Source: Porphyra umbilicalis (Eukaryota; Rhodophyta; Bangiophyceae; Bangiales; Bangiaceae). Taken from it: a DNA stretch of 64,000 nucleotides. The stretch's first letter is position 1. Each line of letters opens with the position of its first letter. Positions 21,091-32,339 of this stretch are shown here, piece after piece. The stretch lies in NCBI GenBank assembly GCA_002049455.2, contig KV919073.1, positions 1 to 64,000 of the forward strand, read 5' to 3'. The notes under the pieces were generated by a model. The model did no database searches and had not been told where the DNA came from. It saw only the letters and a program-made list of their open reading frames with translations. The position numbers and the translations under genes were made by a program.

Positions 21091-23587
21091 TCACACGGTG
21101 TTCCCCACAATGGCACTCGCAGGTGTCCAAGACAAGGGCACCGACGCCGCCATCGCGGCCGTCGGCACCGGCACAGGCATTGCCTCTGGCTTGGTCGCCG
21201 ACGACGCGGTCGCCGCCCGGCCCGCGACGGGCGTGCCCTTGTCCCCAACATTTGCGCCGTCGTTTGCCGACGCGTCGCCCGCCGCCGCCGCCACACCCGG
21301 CGCGGCCGCCCCGGACGTGGTAAACTTCTCCACCAGCCGCTTGACGCGCAGGCGCTCGTTGGTCCGCCGGTACGTGCGGCACTGGGAGCGCGCCGGGCAC
21401 GTGTCGCGGCAGTGGGTACACACCCACGCGGCGGCCACCGGCCCCGTCGACGCCGCCTCCCAATCCCACCCATTGTCCGTAAAGCACTTTTCACACACGA
21501 CCTTGCGGCAAGTGTAGGCCTCCTCATGGATGTTGGCGCACACGACTTGGCGTACGGTCTTGGGCGTGCGGGAGCACAGGTGGCAAAAGCGGGAGGGTTT
21601 GGGCGACGCGAATTTGGCCTTTTTGCGCTTAAGTTTGGGCGCGGAGAGGAAGTCGGCTTCGGTGAGGCCGCCGAGGGTGGCGGCGGCCGCCGCCACGTCG
21701 CCCGTGGCGACGGGGGCGGGAGCGGTCACGACCGAGGAGGACAAACGGCTGACGGTCGACGCCGCCGTCGCCGTCGGGGCGGGCGCGGGCGCCTTGGGGG
21801 TTGGCACCGCCTTGGGGGCGGCCGCGGGTTTGGCGACGGCCGCCGCCGCCGCCGCGGCTGCGACCGGCGTGGGGGCGCCCGTGGGCTTGGGCGCCGACAC
21901 CGCTGCAGGGGTGGCCACAGGGGCGGCTACGGATACCGGCGGTGGCAGGGTGGCCACAGCGGCGGGCGCCGCTACGAGCGGCGCCCGCGGGGCTGCCACC
22001 GGCGCAGGCGGGGCAGGGGGCGGCGGCGACGGCCGAAACAAAGGCACTGCCGACGCAGCATGCGCGCAGGGCGTGACGGGCGCGCCGAGCCCCGGCCCGC
22101 ACACCGCCGATGCGGCGAGGATGGCGGCTTCCAGGATGTCCGCGTTGGACTCGGACGCCCCATCCGTCAGCGCCGTCGACAGCAAGTCGGGCGCAAACAG
22201 CGCGTCAATGTCGTCAAAGCGCTCGCTGACCGGCGAGTCGGGCGGGAGGAAGCCACACCCGAGGTACGAATCGGGGCCCGGCGCGGCCGCAACGACGGGG
22301 GCGGCGGGCGCCACCGTCGGCGCCGCCGTCGGCGGCGCTGGCAACAGCGGCGCCTCCCCACACCCGTCGATGAGGGCGGTCACGGCGTCGGCGTCGGCCG
22401 CCGACGGCAGCAGCGGCTCCCGCAGCAGCGGCGCCAGGGCGTCGAGGAGGGAGGGCGCCGCCAGGAACACGGGGTCGACCACGTGCGTGGGGAGGGGCGG
22501 GGGGGGGGGGGGCACCGCCACGCGCGACGGCGGGGCGGGGGGGGGGGAGGGGGGGGAGGGGGGGGGGAGCCCCCGCCGCTCCCGAGGTGAAGAGGACGCG
22601 CTTGACGGGCGGGGCGCGCTTGCGCGGCGCCGCCGCCGCCCGCGGCGCGAGGGCGGTGCGGGCGGCCGGCGGCCCCGCGGCGGCGGCCTTGGGAAGGGCC
22701 CGCCGCCGCTTGGCCGGCGGCGGCGGCGGGGAGGCGCTGGCGGCCTTTGGCCGCCGGCCGCCCACCGCCGGACGCGCAGGCCGCGCCGGCCGCGCCGGGC
22801 GGCTCTTGGACGGCCGCCGCGACGGCGGCGGCGCGGTGCGGCGGGGCGGCGCCAGCCGCATGGCCGCGGACGTGGTGCGGGGGTAGGTCGGTCGCGGCGT
22901 CGTGGCCGGCGGCGGCGGCGGCGGTGGCGGCGCGGAGCTCCCCACGGCGGCGGCGGCGGCGGCCGCGACGGCGGCGGCGTGGAGCGCCACATCCACCTCC
23001 CGCCGGTCGGCGGCACCGTCCGCGTCCGCGTCTGGCGGCGGCGCGCCGCCGAGGCGGGCGGCCCCCCGCGGCGGGGGCGGGGGGAGCGCCGCCCCCGGCG
23101 ACGCGCCGAGGCCGTCGGGCGGGCCGGCCGGGTCGACGTAAAAGTAGGGGGGTGGCGGGAGGACGTCGTCGAGGAGCGACGCGAGGAGCCCGGACTCCCC
23201 GTCCCGCGACAGGGCAAACGGCGACGCCGACGCGTCCGTCATGGGCGAGCCGAGGAGGGACATGGGGAGCGAAAAGTCGTCGGGGTGGCCCGCTGGGCGG
23301 CCGTCCATGTCGCCGGCGTGGAGGCCCCCGACGGCGGGCTCGCCAATGGCGGTGGCGTCCGCGGCGCCCCCGCCGCCGCCGAGCGGCGTGCACAGGTGGC
23401 TCAACACGTCGGTGGCGGGTGTCATCTGCATGGACGCGGACGCTGCGAGCGGCGACGGGCTGGCGTAGGGTGAGGGGAGGTCGGGCAGTGCCGTCGAAGA
23501 GCACAGGGCCGGGAGTAGGTCGTCGAGCGTCGCGCCCATGTCGGTCCCAAAGTCCTGCAGCAACTCCCCAAAGGCGTCAACGTCCAT
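21091..23587 (-). CDS. Nuclear protein with CxxC-R1 (CDCA7-type) zinc finger
   Basis: About 830 residues from the ATG at 23587 (MDVDAFGELLQDFG) to the TGA at 21091. The amino part is an acidic/Pro/Ala-rich disordered region with several short LLxxL-like motifs (LLDDVLPPPP), then a basic Arg/Lys/Pro-rich nuclear-localisation-like zone (KRRRALPK, RKRAPPVKR). The reading frame changes across the G-run cluster at 22499-22570, after which the protein continues with LLDALAPLLREPLL. Near the C-terminus (about 21340-21600) lies a zinc finger with FCHLC, CEKC, WVCTHCRDTC and QCRTYRRTNERLR, which matches the cysteine order of the 4CXXC_R1 domain of CDCA7 and plant relatives. Family members bind DNA or chromatin and link to DNA methylation or transcription. 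The function in this alga is inferred. Frameshift probably an assembly error. Confidence 0.75.
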
Positions 23588-26281
23588 CGCGGTGGCCGCC
23601 TCCACCGGTGGGGCGGGCTCGGTGCAGCTGCCGACAAGTCGAGACGTGGGGGGAAGCGGTCGTCGGCTCGACGGCAGCCCTCGAGGGGGGAGGCGTGGGC
23701 GGGGAAAAAGGCAATGGGGAAAGAGGCGACTGGGTACTAGACGCGGGATCGCCGGGTGCCGCTGCTCTGGGCAGCCGCGTGATCGCCGGCAAGTCGTAGA
23801 GCGCAAAGCAGCCGACCGTCGAGTGCCACCTGCTGTGACCGCCGTGGCAGAGGTCGGCCAGCAGCTCGCCGGCCACCCGCCCCCCCACCCTCTTAATCAA
23901 ATTCGTCGACGGGACCGCCGCCGTGCGCACCCGCGCCCGTCGTGCTCGGCCGCCGACCGCTGCGCGCAGGGGGTGGAGGCGTGCCACCGCCGTTGCACCC
24001 GTTGCGTAGTGAGGGGGAAGCGGAGTCGGCGTGTCATTGCACGACGCCTCCCGCTATAGCGCCCAGCACCTTGGCGCCCGCCCTCTGCCGATGCGCACCT
24101 CCGCCCCGCGGCGGCGCCACGCCGCCCTCCGCCCTCGATGTGGCGGAAGCCACGCGGTAGCCTCTGTACTAGCGCCAGGCGCGCTACCCGTGCCGCGCCT
24201 GCTCCACCACGCCCCCAATGTCACCGCGGAGATTGTGCGCGTCGAGCTTCCCCCCCGCCGCCGCCCGTGACGTGGTGTTGGCTCTGACCCCCGCCGCCAC
24301 GCCGCGCCGCCCCCCCCAAACAATGACGTCAGCGACGCGGCCAACCCCCCCCTGGGTGTGGCGCGTCTTGGCGGCGGGCGCGCAGGCCGCACGGCCACGC
24401 GCGGCAGCGCCGTCGGCAGCGTCGGCGCGGTGGCAGCGTCACCGGCGCCACCCCGCCGCCGCCACGCCATTCATGACAGCGGCGGCAGCGTCCCGCCGCC
24501 GCCGCTGGCGTAACGCATGGCGGTGTGCGCAGGGTGGGGAGTGGTCACATGGGGGAGGGCATGGAATTTTGCGGCTGCGTCCCCGCCCCTCTCTCCCCCA
24601 AGCGACCACGCCCGCCCGCCCGTACCCCACCGCACCAAGGGCGGGACGCGGCCAAGTCGGGACGCACCGGCGGGTGGGACTGGCCGCCGAGATCGGCCAC
24701 ACACAAGCGCCAGCGTCAGCGTGGCAGACCAGAAGAGCGTGCAGGGCAATTTGGGTGCGCGGCGTCGACGTCACAGCATCGGCCTGCACAGTGCCGCGCG
24801 GGGGCGGCCAAGCGCGGGGTCAACACCAAGCGTACCCCGCAAAAAAATTGGAGCAGCTGCCATGCCATGCGAGAGGGGAGGGAGGGGGGGGAAGGGGAAG
24901 CACGACCAGGGGTGACACCCGTACCCTCCACCGCAGCGCAACTGGTATACCGGCGACGGGTGCAGGCGCAACGGCACTGCGGGCGAGGCAACGTGGGGCC
25001 GGAGCGTGGAAAACGCCAATGTCCCACGGCCTCCCGGCCGCCCCCATCTGGCCGCGTGCCCGTCCCGCCGCCGCCCCCTGCCGCCACCAACCACGGCAGC
25101 CACGCTAGCCAGCTGGCGGAAAGGAAACACCCCCCACCGCGTGTTGGCCGGGAGCGCACCAACCCCCCCCTGAGCTCCCCGCCGCCCCGTCACTCGGCGC
25201 AACCCTCGCGGTGCGGCGGCCTTGCAAGCCCCCCCGGCGGCGGTAGATGACACGACGGACGGGGGTGTGTGGGTCTGCCAGCACACACCCCCACCCGCGG
25301 CGCAGCGCCACACAGAGGGGCGCGGGGGGCGGCGGCGGCTCGGGACGGTCACCTCGAGTCGCCTCGGGGTGGGTCGGCAGCAAGATCCACAGCTCCCAGC
25401 GTGGAGGTGTGTCTACCGCCAGGGGAAAACGGTGTGGGGCGGCGCCGCGCCGCGCTCCACCGGCGGCGGCGCACTCCAATTAGCGCGGCGGGGGGTGGCG
25501 CCACGGGGGTGCGATCCAGCGCCATGGCCCCCCGCGAGCCGCCGCTCGTGCCGGGAGCGCCCCTGTGTGAAGGGCGGGGGGAGCGGCAGCCGCAGACCAC
25601 GCCAAGGCGGCGCGTGCGGCCAAGGCGGTGGCAGCGGCGGGCGGGCTTGCGACACGCCGGCACCGCCGTCAAGGCCGCCGTGGGAGGTTGGCGAGGCAGA
25701 GATGGTGGAGAAGACGGCAGCGGCTCGGGCCACGCGGGCGGGGCTGCCAATGGGGCGATGCAGGGGGTGTGTCCCAAGTGGCAGGCTTTCTGCTGCCACT
25801 GCTTCGGCCAGTGATCCGGATCGTTTGGCTGGATCGGTCAGATCGACCTCATCCTTTGCGCTTCCAGCGATCGAGCTGACACAGGTGGGAGTAAATAAAA
25901 TTGTAACTACTGACAGAAGCCGCACAGCCTCGCTGCAGACAACCATCGCAGCTACCACAACCAAGCGCAGCCAGGCATTATTCCCTCCTCCTACCCCCAC
26001 CATGTCCTGCCACGGTACGGTTACAAGCAGCACACTCGGCGCCACTCTGTGAGCACCAACCGCTGACGATAAACCGTCACGGGGCGGCCCGTGCGGCACG
26101 CTGTGCAACAGCGACAGTATCCACAGTGGTGCTGCCGACGACCGCGTCCGTGGCGGTGAGGGCGGGGAGGAGCAACGGGGTCAGGGCGGTGCCGTGGGGT
26201 CGAGGGAGACGCAACCTGATCGTCCGACAGTTGTGGCCACCCAAAAAGCAGGCATTCTGTGCACTGCATCGTTCCTCACCG
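23588..26281. other. Intergenic region, no supported gene
   Basis: 2.7 kb between the zinc-finger gene and the acyltransferase gene, both on the minus strand. Open frames of up to 296 codons occur on both strands but overlap one another and give Arg/Pro/His-rich peptides without domains. A perfect 11-bp inverted repeat (GGGGGTGTGTG / CACACACCCCC) lies at about 25261-25292. AT content rises at 25880-26000, just beyond the acyltransferase stop. Confidence 0.4.
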
Positions 26282-27965
26282 TCAAGCCGCCTCTATCAGC
26301 CGCACCACCGCAGCGAGCACCGCCTTGGCCGCCGCCGCGTCGACCATCGGCTCGGCCCACGTCATCACCAGCGACGCCCCCCCCCCGACGGTGCACACGT
26401 AGATGCCGAGCGGCGCCCCCAGCTGCCCCTCCCAATCCATCAGCCGGATGGCCGTGACGGCGGCCCCCGCCCTCCCCCCCCGCCCATTGGCCGCCTCGGT
26501 CCGCGCGCAGCGGCCGACGTTGGACACAAACGGGTCTTTGAGCAGCCGCCCCTGGACGACCGGGTCGGCGACGAGGGCGTCGAGGTAGGGCCCCGCGCTG
26601 GGGGCCACCCCGAGCGTCGTCGCAACGCCGAGGTGCCGCAGCGACGCTGCCCGCGCCGACGGCGTGTGGATGGCCGCGTGCGCGGCGGCGGCGGCGGCCC
26701 AGAGGCGGGGATTGCCGGGCGGCGCGGCACCCTTGGCGCCGTCGGCCCCCGCCACCGCGGGCGGACGCGGCGGCGGCACCGCCAGCGCCACATCCACGGC
26801 GCCGACGTAGCAGCCGACCGCGTCGGCGGGCACACCCCCCCCGTCCGCCGCGGCGGCGGACCGCCCATTCATCGGCACGCACACGAGGAGCTGATTCCGC
26901 AGCGCCGACCGCGGCGCAACGACCGCCGAGTCGGCGAGCGCCACGCCGAGGGCGGCGACGAGGGCGGCGCCGACAGAGACGGAGGCGCCCTTGGCCCCCG
27001 CCCGCAAGCGGTCCATGACGGGGGCGGGGACGACGACGTCGACGGCGCCCATCGAGCGCCGCGCCGCCGCCGTCGTGGCGCCGCCGTCGGCGGTCGCGGG
27101 CGACGCGGCGGGCGGCACCGCCGGCACGACCGCCCGCACGCGCGCGCGGGTGAGGCCCTCGAGCATCCCACTGACAAGGACGGCGGCGGTGGCCAAGGCG
27201 GCGCCGGCGGCCCCCCCCCGGGGGGGAAAGACGGTCGTCATGGCCGGCGGAAGGGGCACCGTCGGCGGCGGCACCGCTGCCGCCGCCGCCGCCGCCGCCG
27301 ACGCGTCGCCCGCGTTGAGCGCGTCGACGAGGGCGCCGCAGAGGATGTCGACCGACGTGCCGTCGGTCAAGTAGTGCGGGATGAACCACACGACCGCGGC
27401 GGTCGTGGCGGCCGCCGTCGAGTCGGCAGGTGGCACCGCCTCTGCGCCGCCGCCGCCGTCCCCGTTGGCGGCGCCGCCGTCGGCCACAAACACCGCCGCC
27501 TGCCACGGCAGGTGCGGCGTCGACGGCGGCGCCCCGTCGTCCGCCGCCGCCGGCCACGGCCCGCCGACGCCCGCCGCCAGCACCGCGTGCGCGTGTGCAA
27601 AGGCGGCGGCCGTCGCGGGGTCCCCCCCCCCCCCACAGTCCCGACGGCGTGCACGGCCACGCGGGGCACCCCATCGTCGGCAGCCACAAACGCCAGCCCC
27701 CCCGCCCCCCCCCGCCGCCGCCGCCGCCGCCGCCGTCGGCCGCCGCCACGACGGTCGTGCGGAGGGCGTCGTAGCGGCGGGCAACGGCGGCGACGGCGGC
27801 GGCGAGGCGGCCGCCCGTGAGCGGCGCCGCCCCCCGCGCCGGGGCGGACACGGTGGCGACCGCCGCGATGCGGAAGGCGCCCCCGAAGCGCGCTTCCGCC
27901 ACGTGCAGAAAGGCCTCGTTGGCGCCCATGGGGCGGCGGACGGGGTGGGCGGCGTCGCCGGCCAT
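26282..27965 (-). CDS. Acyltransferase of the condensation / alcohol acetyltransferase superfamily
   Basis: About 560 residues from the ATG at 27965 (GCCATGGCC context). The amino part (PMGANEAFLHVAEARFGG, then LAAAVAAVARRYDALRTTVV) matches the start of condensation-fold acyltransferases. The catalytic HxxxDG appears in WFIPHYLTDGTS (27358-27390). The C-terminal half shows the expected second lobe (NQLLVCVPMNGR, LLKDPFVSNVGR, YVCTVGGGASLVMTWAEP). Reading moves between frames at the C runs near 27625-27640 and 27697-27712. Good protein (GLAFVAADDGVPRVAVHAVG) sits between them, so homopolymer errors are likely. These enzymes move an acyl group from CoA or a carrier to an alcohol or amine. The substrate cannot be read from sequence. 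No neighbouring polyketide or peptide synthetase is present, so a stand-alone enzyme is inferred. Confidence 0.7.
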
Positions 27966-29397
27966 GGCGCCGGCGGCTGCGACGTGGAGGGGGGGGGGGG
28001 GGGGGGGGCAGGCGCAGGGGGGGGGAAGGCGCCCGGCGCTACGCGGCGCCGATGCGATGGGAACGGCGGGCGCAGGAAGCCGACGGGACGGGGCGGTGGA
28101 GGGGCGGGCGGTCGGCATGCGACGGCAGCGAGCGCGCGCGCCCGGCCAAGGCGGCGGGCGCTAAAGAGCGCACGGTGCGGCGCGGTCGTCGGCGGCGCAC
28201 GGCGGCGGGCGATGGGGATGCCGCCGCGGCGGGCCCGCGCCAGCGCTTCTGGGAGCACGAGCCGGGGCGCGCCATGACAAACGGCCTTGGCCGTGCGTGC
28301 TGTCCATTGGCCAATGGCGACGAGCCGCGGCAGAGGCATACGGAGACACGACGCGCGCGGCCATTGGTCGAGCTGCTCTCCAGGGCAGAGCGCCACGGGG
28401 CACGCCCAGTTAAGACGGCCAAGATCCGGACTTCAGGATCCCTGCTCATCTGTTGGCTACCTCAGCTGAAATCAGCACTTTCCAACGTGTTGCACTGGTT
28501 TGGTGTACGTGTCATACAAATCGATCATCATGTCCAATATTTAGCTCTCGTGTCTCAGCATCCAGTCTGAAGTGACCATCTCGCATCCTGTGGGAGCCAC
28601 ATGGTTTGCGGTCTCTTGCACAGCCCGCCTCATTCAGAAAAAGAAAGTCGGCCGACACAGCCAATCGCATGCTCGAGTCGTCTTCGCGCTGGTGCTTGAT
28701 CGGGACACGCCTAAAGGCCGATTCCACGCACTGAGGCGCCTGAGCGCGACCCATGCTGGCGCCCACAGAACTCGGCAATAGAAAAAGCGTTGGCGCTCTG
28801 CATGGATGCATCCTGGAGCCTACTCTATCAGCTTTTTTATGACGTACTTTCAGGCGGCTGCGAGAAGAAGCTTAAGAGATAGAAGTTTTTCCTTGCATTC
28901 CACCGGTGTACTGAACACCTTTTTGTGGAACAAAGGTCCAGCTGGTGACGCTGCAGGCGGTAACTCGACGTGGCTAGGCAACCAAAGGCGTATCATCGGT
29001 GCTGCGGGGATGTCTGGACGACATTTGAGGCCGTTGGTTAACATGGGCGGTGGTGGTGGGGGGCAGGTGATGCTCGTAGCCGGCCGAGAGAAAGTGCATT
29101 TCCATGGGATGACAAATCGAATCAATCCGTGTCTTGCATCAGAAATTGGTCCGAGCAAGTTCCGGATTGGCAGAGACGAAGAAAACGGCGAAGATTTGGA
29201 GAGACAGAGAAGCACCGAGGTGTCTCTCGGCTCTCCAAAACCCTTTGAGCGCCTACTTTTTCTCCATGAGTACCCATGCTACGGAGACAAGTTCTGTTGC
29301 TTCTCATGGCCAAAAAAATCTAAAACAGCAGGGAAAACCCTTTCCTCATACGCCTAAATGCCTGGAATAGACCTTTAGTGTCTATTTTACCAGAAAA

Positions 29398-29440
29398 AGG
29401 GATCAAATGAGGTCAGCCTAGGGATCACATGAGGTCCTCC
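29398..29440 (+). repeat. Two copies of GGATCAAATGAGGTC-type repeat
   Basis: Two near-identical 15-base words, GGATCAAATGAGGTC and GGATCACATGAGGTC, 22 bp apart. The same two words recur in the same orientation at 30946-30980, in swapped order. Confidence 0.6.
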
Positions 29441-30945
29441 GAAATCGGCGATTGCGGGACATCTGAGATGGAAATCAGGCCTTGCGGCACCTTCGAACGC
29501 AGGTTGTTGCTGATCTCCCCAACGCTATGGAGCTGGGCTATGACCATCTCAGCCCAACGTGAATAGGGCTCGTTGAGGATGACCCCAGTATGAAGCAATG
29601 TGCCAAAGCGCACTCCGAAGGCATGTACTAGTGGGGTAGAGTATCACCCTCTCATCCTGCCCCCCCTCCAGAACACCAAAAAGCGGCGATTTGATCATGC
29701 AACCGCAACCAGAGGAACCCCGTACGGTCTTCCTGTTCGCCATTTGGAGACTATCGAAACCGGTTGATTTCGCTCCGTACCCGGCGGAACACACTCCCGG
29801 ATGCACCTGCGAGCCTCGGCGGGGGGTGAAGCCTCAAAGTTCAAGCCGCCGACGTTGCTGCAGCGGTCAATATGAGCACGCTTCGGGCCGAACCACAACT
29901 CCTGTCCTTCCTCCCCTTTCCCCCCACCCCCTCCCATGAAAAGCCGACCTACGGGCTCAACTGGCTTCAGGTGCGCAATTATACCTTTCTTGTGCTCTCT
30001 CACTCTTCTTCTCATATAGTGATGTCTCCCTTGCCCTATTTTTCTCCACTTGGCAACGAGGACCTGCCGGAAAACGGGAGCAATGGACGTGACAGACTGG
30101 TGGGGCGGGGAGGGCACCTCTATTACTCATAGAATGGGTTCAAGGAGCCTACCACTGGCGTGCCGGCGCCAGACCCCAACATGAACTGTACTCTGCATGG
30201 TGGGGGGGGGGGGACACGGTGGGATGGTCGGTTGCCTGCTTGCGACATACCTGTGTGATACGAGAAAAAATGAAAACTGGGCGACTTCGTTCCTCCCCAA
30301 GGGTAAAGAGCCTACGCAAAACTCATTCATGCTGTCAGAATGGACAACGAAGCAGCCGTTCTCTCGTAGCCGACGACACAAAAAGGGCGTCATTTGACGC
30401 GAATTGCATCAAATGATGTTGTCGGTAGAGTCAGACGCTGCGACAGCAGGAGCAGCGGCAGGGGCATCGCCATGGGGCTTGGACGCCAAGACTCAGGCAG
30501 TGACGAGGGAGAGACGAGGGGGGCAGGAGAAAGTGTGGAGGGAGGTGGAGGTGTGGAAGGGGGGGGTCGCGGGTGTGGAAGGGGTGGAGAAGTAGAGACG
30601 GGGCGGGGAGAATGCGTAAAAAATACGTATTGAGGGGACGCGGGGGTGGGGAAGGGCTGGAGGCGTAGAAGGAGGGGACGCAGTCGCATAAAGGGGACCC
30701 ATGAGCTCACGATCTGTGGAAAGATGGCTCAAGACGGGGGCGGCCCTCCGGAGCCTGTTGCTGCGTTGTGGTGCGCACTAGGGACGGTCCGAGGCTTTGC
30801 CCAAAAGGCTCGTAGGGAAACTACTGCGTAAAGAGGAATGCCCTCCAGTTCACCCAAGGGTAAATATAGTGCGGTGAGTTCATTTCTACCGGCAAAAATC
30901 GACCGCAGACAACGAGAAGTACCTGCAAACAGCCGCTGAAAACTG

Positions 30946-30980
30946 GAATCACATGAGGTCAAAGGGATCAAATGAGGTCG
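30946..30980 (+). repeat. Second pair of GGATCAAATGAGGTC-type repeats
   Basis: GGAATCACATGAGGTC followed by GGGATCAAATGAGGTC. With the pair at 29398 it brackets 1.5 kb, so it could mark ends of a small element. The internal 1.5 kb has no coding capacity that I can support. Confidence 0.55.
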
Positions 30981-32339
30981 TTGGTAGAATATACACTAGT
31001 CAATGTGGGTCTTCTGGGTCGGTGCTTTACAGGCACCTTCCGAAAGCCCTTTCGCAACGGGCAGGAGCGTGAGTGGCCGAAGCGGACTTGCGGCGCGACG
31101 CAGTTCTGCGTCGCCTGACACTGCCACTCTGAGGGGCGGAAAGCACCACCAAAGAACAGAGGTGGATCAACACGCGATCCTGCGTCAATCTCTTCCCCGA
31201 AAGTGTCTTGCCAAGACGCGTCCCCAATCACGCCATTATGGTCGCGTATGTGTTCAGCTACCGTCACCGTAGGGAGGGTCCGGCGATGAATGATACCGGT
31301 GCAGGAGAGATGCACGTTGTCCCCCTTTCCGCTCGATTTGAGCCACGTGCGTGGGCCGACGCGACGCTGGCCTGTTGGAACAGTACCGGGATAAAACTGA
31401 AATCCCTGGACCAGTTTCGGGATAAAACCGGGACCCCCGTCCACCCCCCCCCCCAGGTGACCCGGTTCCTGACATTTCCGCACTATTCCTGACACGGTGA
31501 TCCAGAGTGCGGATCCGAACCGCGCTTTGATTGGCCGCCGGGATCATTCTGGATCAGGCTTCTGAAAGCATTTGGAAACACCTAGCAGCATCCAATCAGA
31601 TGGCGTGAGGATCCATATCAACGGTCCTGTCCCGCTCAGCGCGTTATGTAATGGCACCATGCGTTGAACTCCGAACAGCTTCTACCTCCTCCGCATCACG
31701 ACCACGCCTACCTTCTCAGTGTCCCCCACCCCGCCGCGGGGTGAGGACATACTTTGCGGTGGGAGACCTCGCGCCCACCCAAGCTGACCTCGTCGAGGAC
31801 TACCATATCCCTCTTGTGGTTCCCCCCCCCCCCCGAGCAGCTCTTGGCCAGGGATTACATGTCTCTTTTGAGGGAATGCATGTGCCCTCTATGCCGCGGG
31901 GGGGTCCCGGGGGGCTCCTCGTTGGTTCCCAGCGCCATGTGATTCAGACATCAGGGACTGTGCCACGGCCTCTGCCGTCGCGGATGCAAGACTAGGCCTG
32001 CCGCTCAGGCTCTCAACGATGCACAAAGGGGGTCCAGGTGGTGCCAACTGCCCAGCGGAGGCGGGGACGGAGCATAACGGGTCGCCATCACCAGCTCCCC
32101 AACCCAGCACCCAATGGCGTGTGCATCCTTCCCCAGGTGTTTCGAGACTATATAGACGACTTTGTGTTGCTTACAACATAATTGTGCAGCACAGCCTGTC
32201 GCGAGAAACATCTGAGGACTACCTGCGACAGGGACGGTTGTTTCAAAAAAGTGTCGGACGGCTCACCTTCTCAACTCGATTGTCGAGTCCAGTGTCGCCT
32301 TACACGCAAAAGAGGTCGACTGCTGCCAGAACGGTGGCG

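Larger units (their letters stand above)
27966..32339. other. Gene-poor DNA at the start of the low-GC repeat island
   Basis: From about 28400 the GC content falls and coding character is lost. Small dispersed repeats are present (see 29398 and 30946). Short open frames such as 30968-31495 (-) contain patches that look protein-like (TVTVAEHIRDHNGVIGDASW) but have no recognised domain and several chance overlaps. The stretch 31640-32340 may hold the decayed amino end of the transposase relic that follows. Confidence 0.4.

Noticed and set aside
24218..25250. Overlapping frames of 240-296 codons near 24.2-25.3 kb
   Set aside because: Arg/Pro/His-rich on both strands with no domain. GC content alone explains the open frames.
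31495..31530. tRNA T-arm-like GGTTCGGATCCGC on the minus strand
   Set aside because: The T-stem does not pair well and no acceptor, D or anticodon arms could be found upstream.
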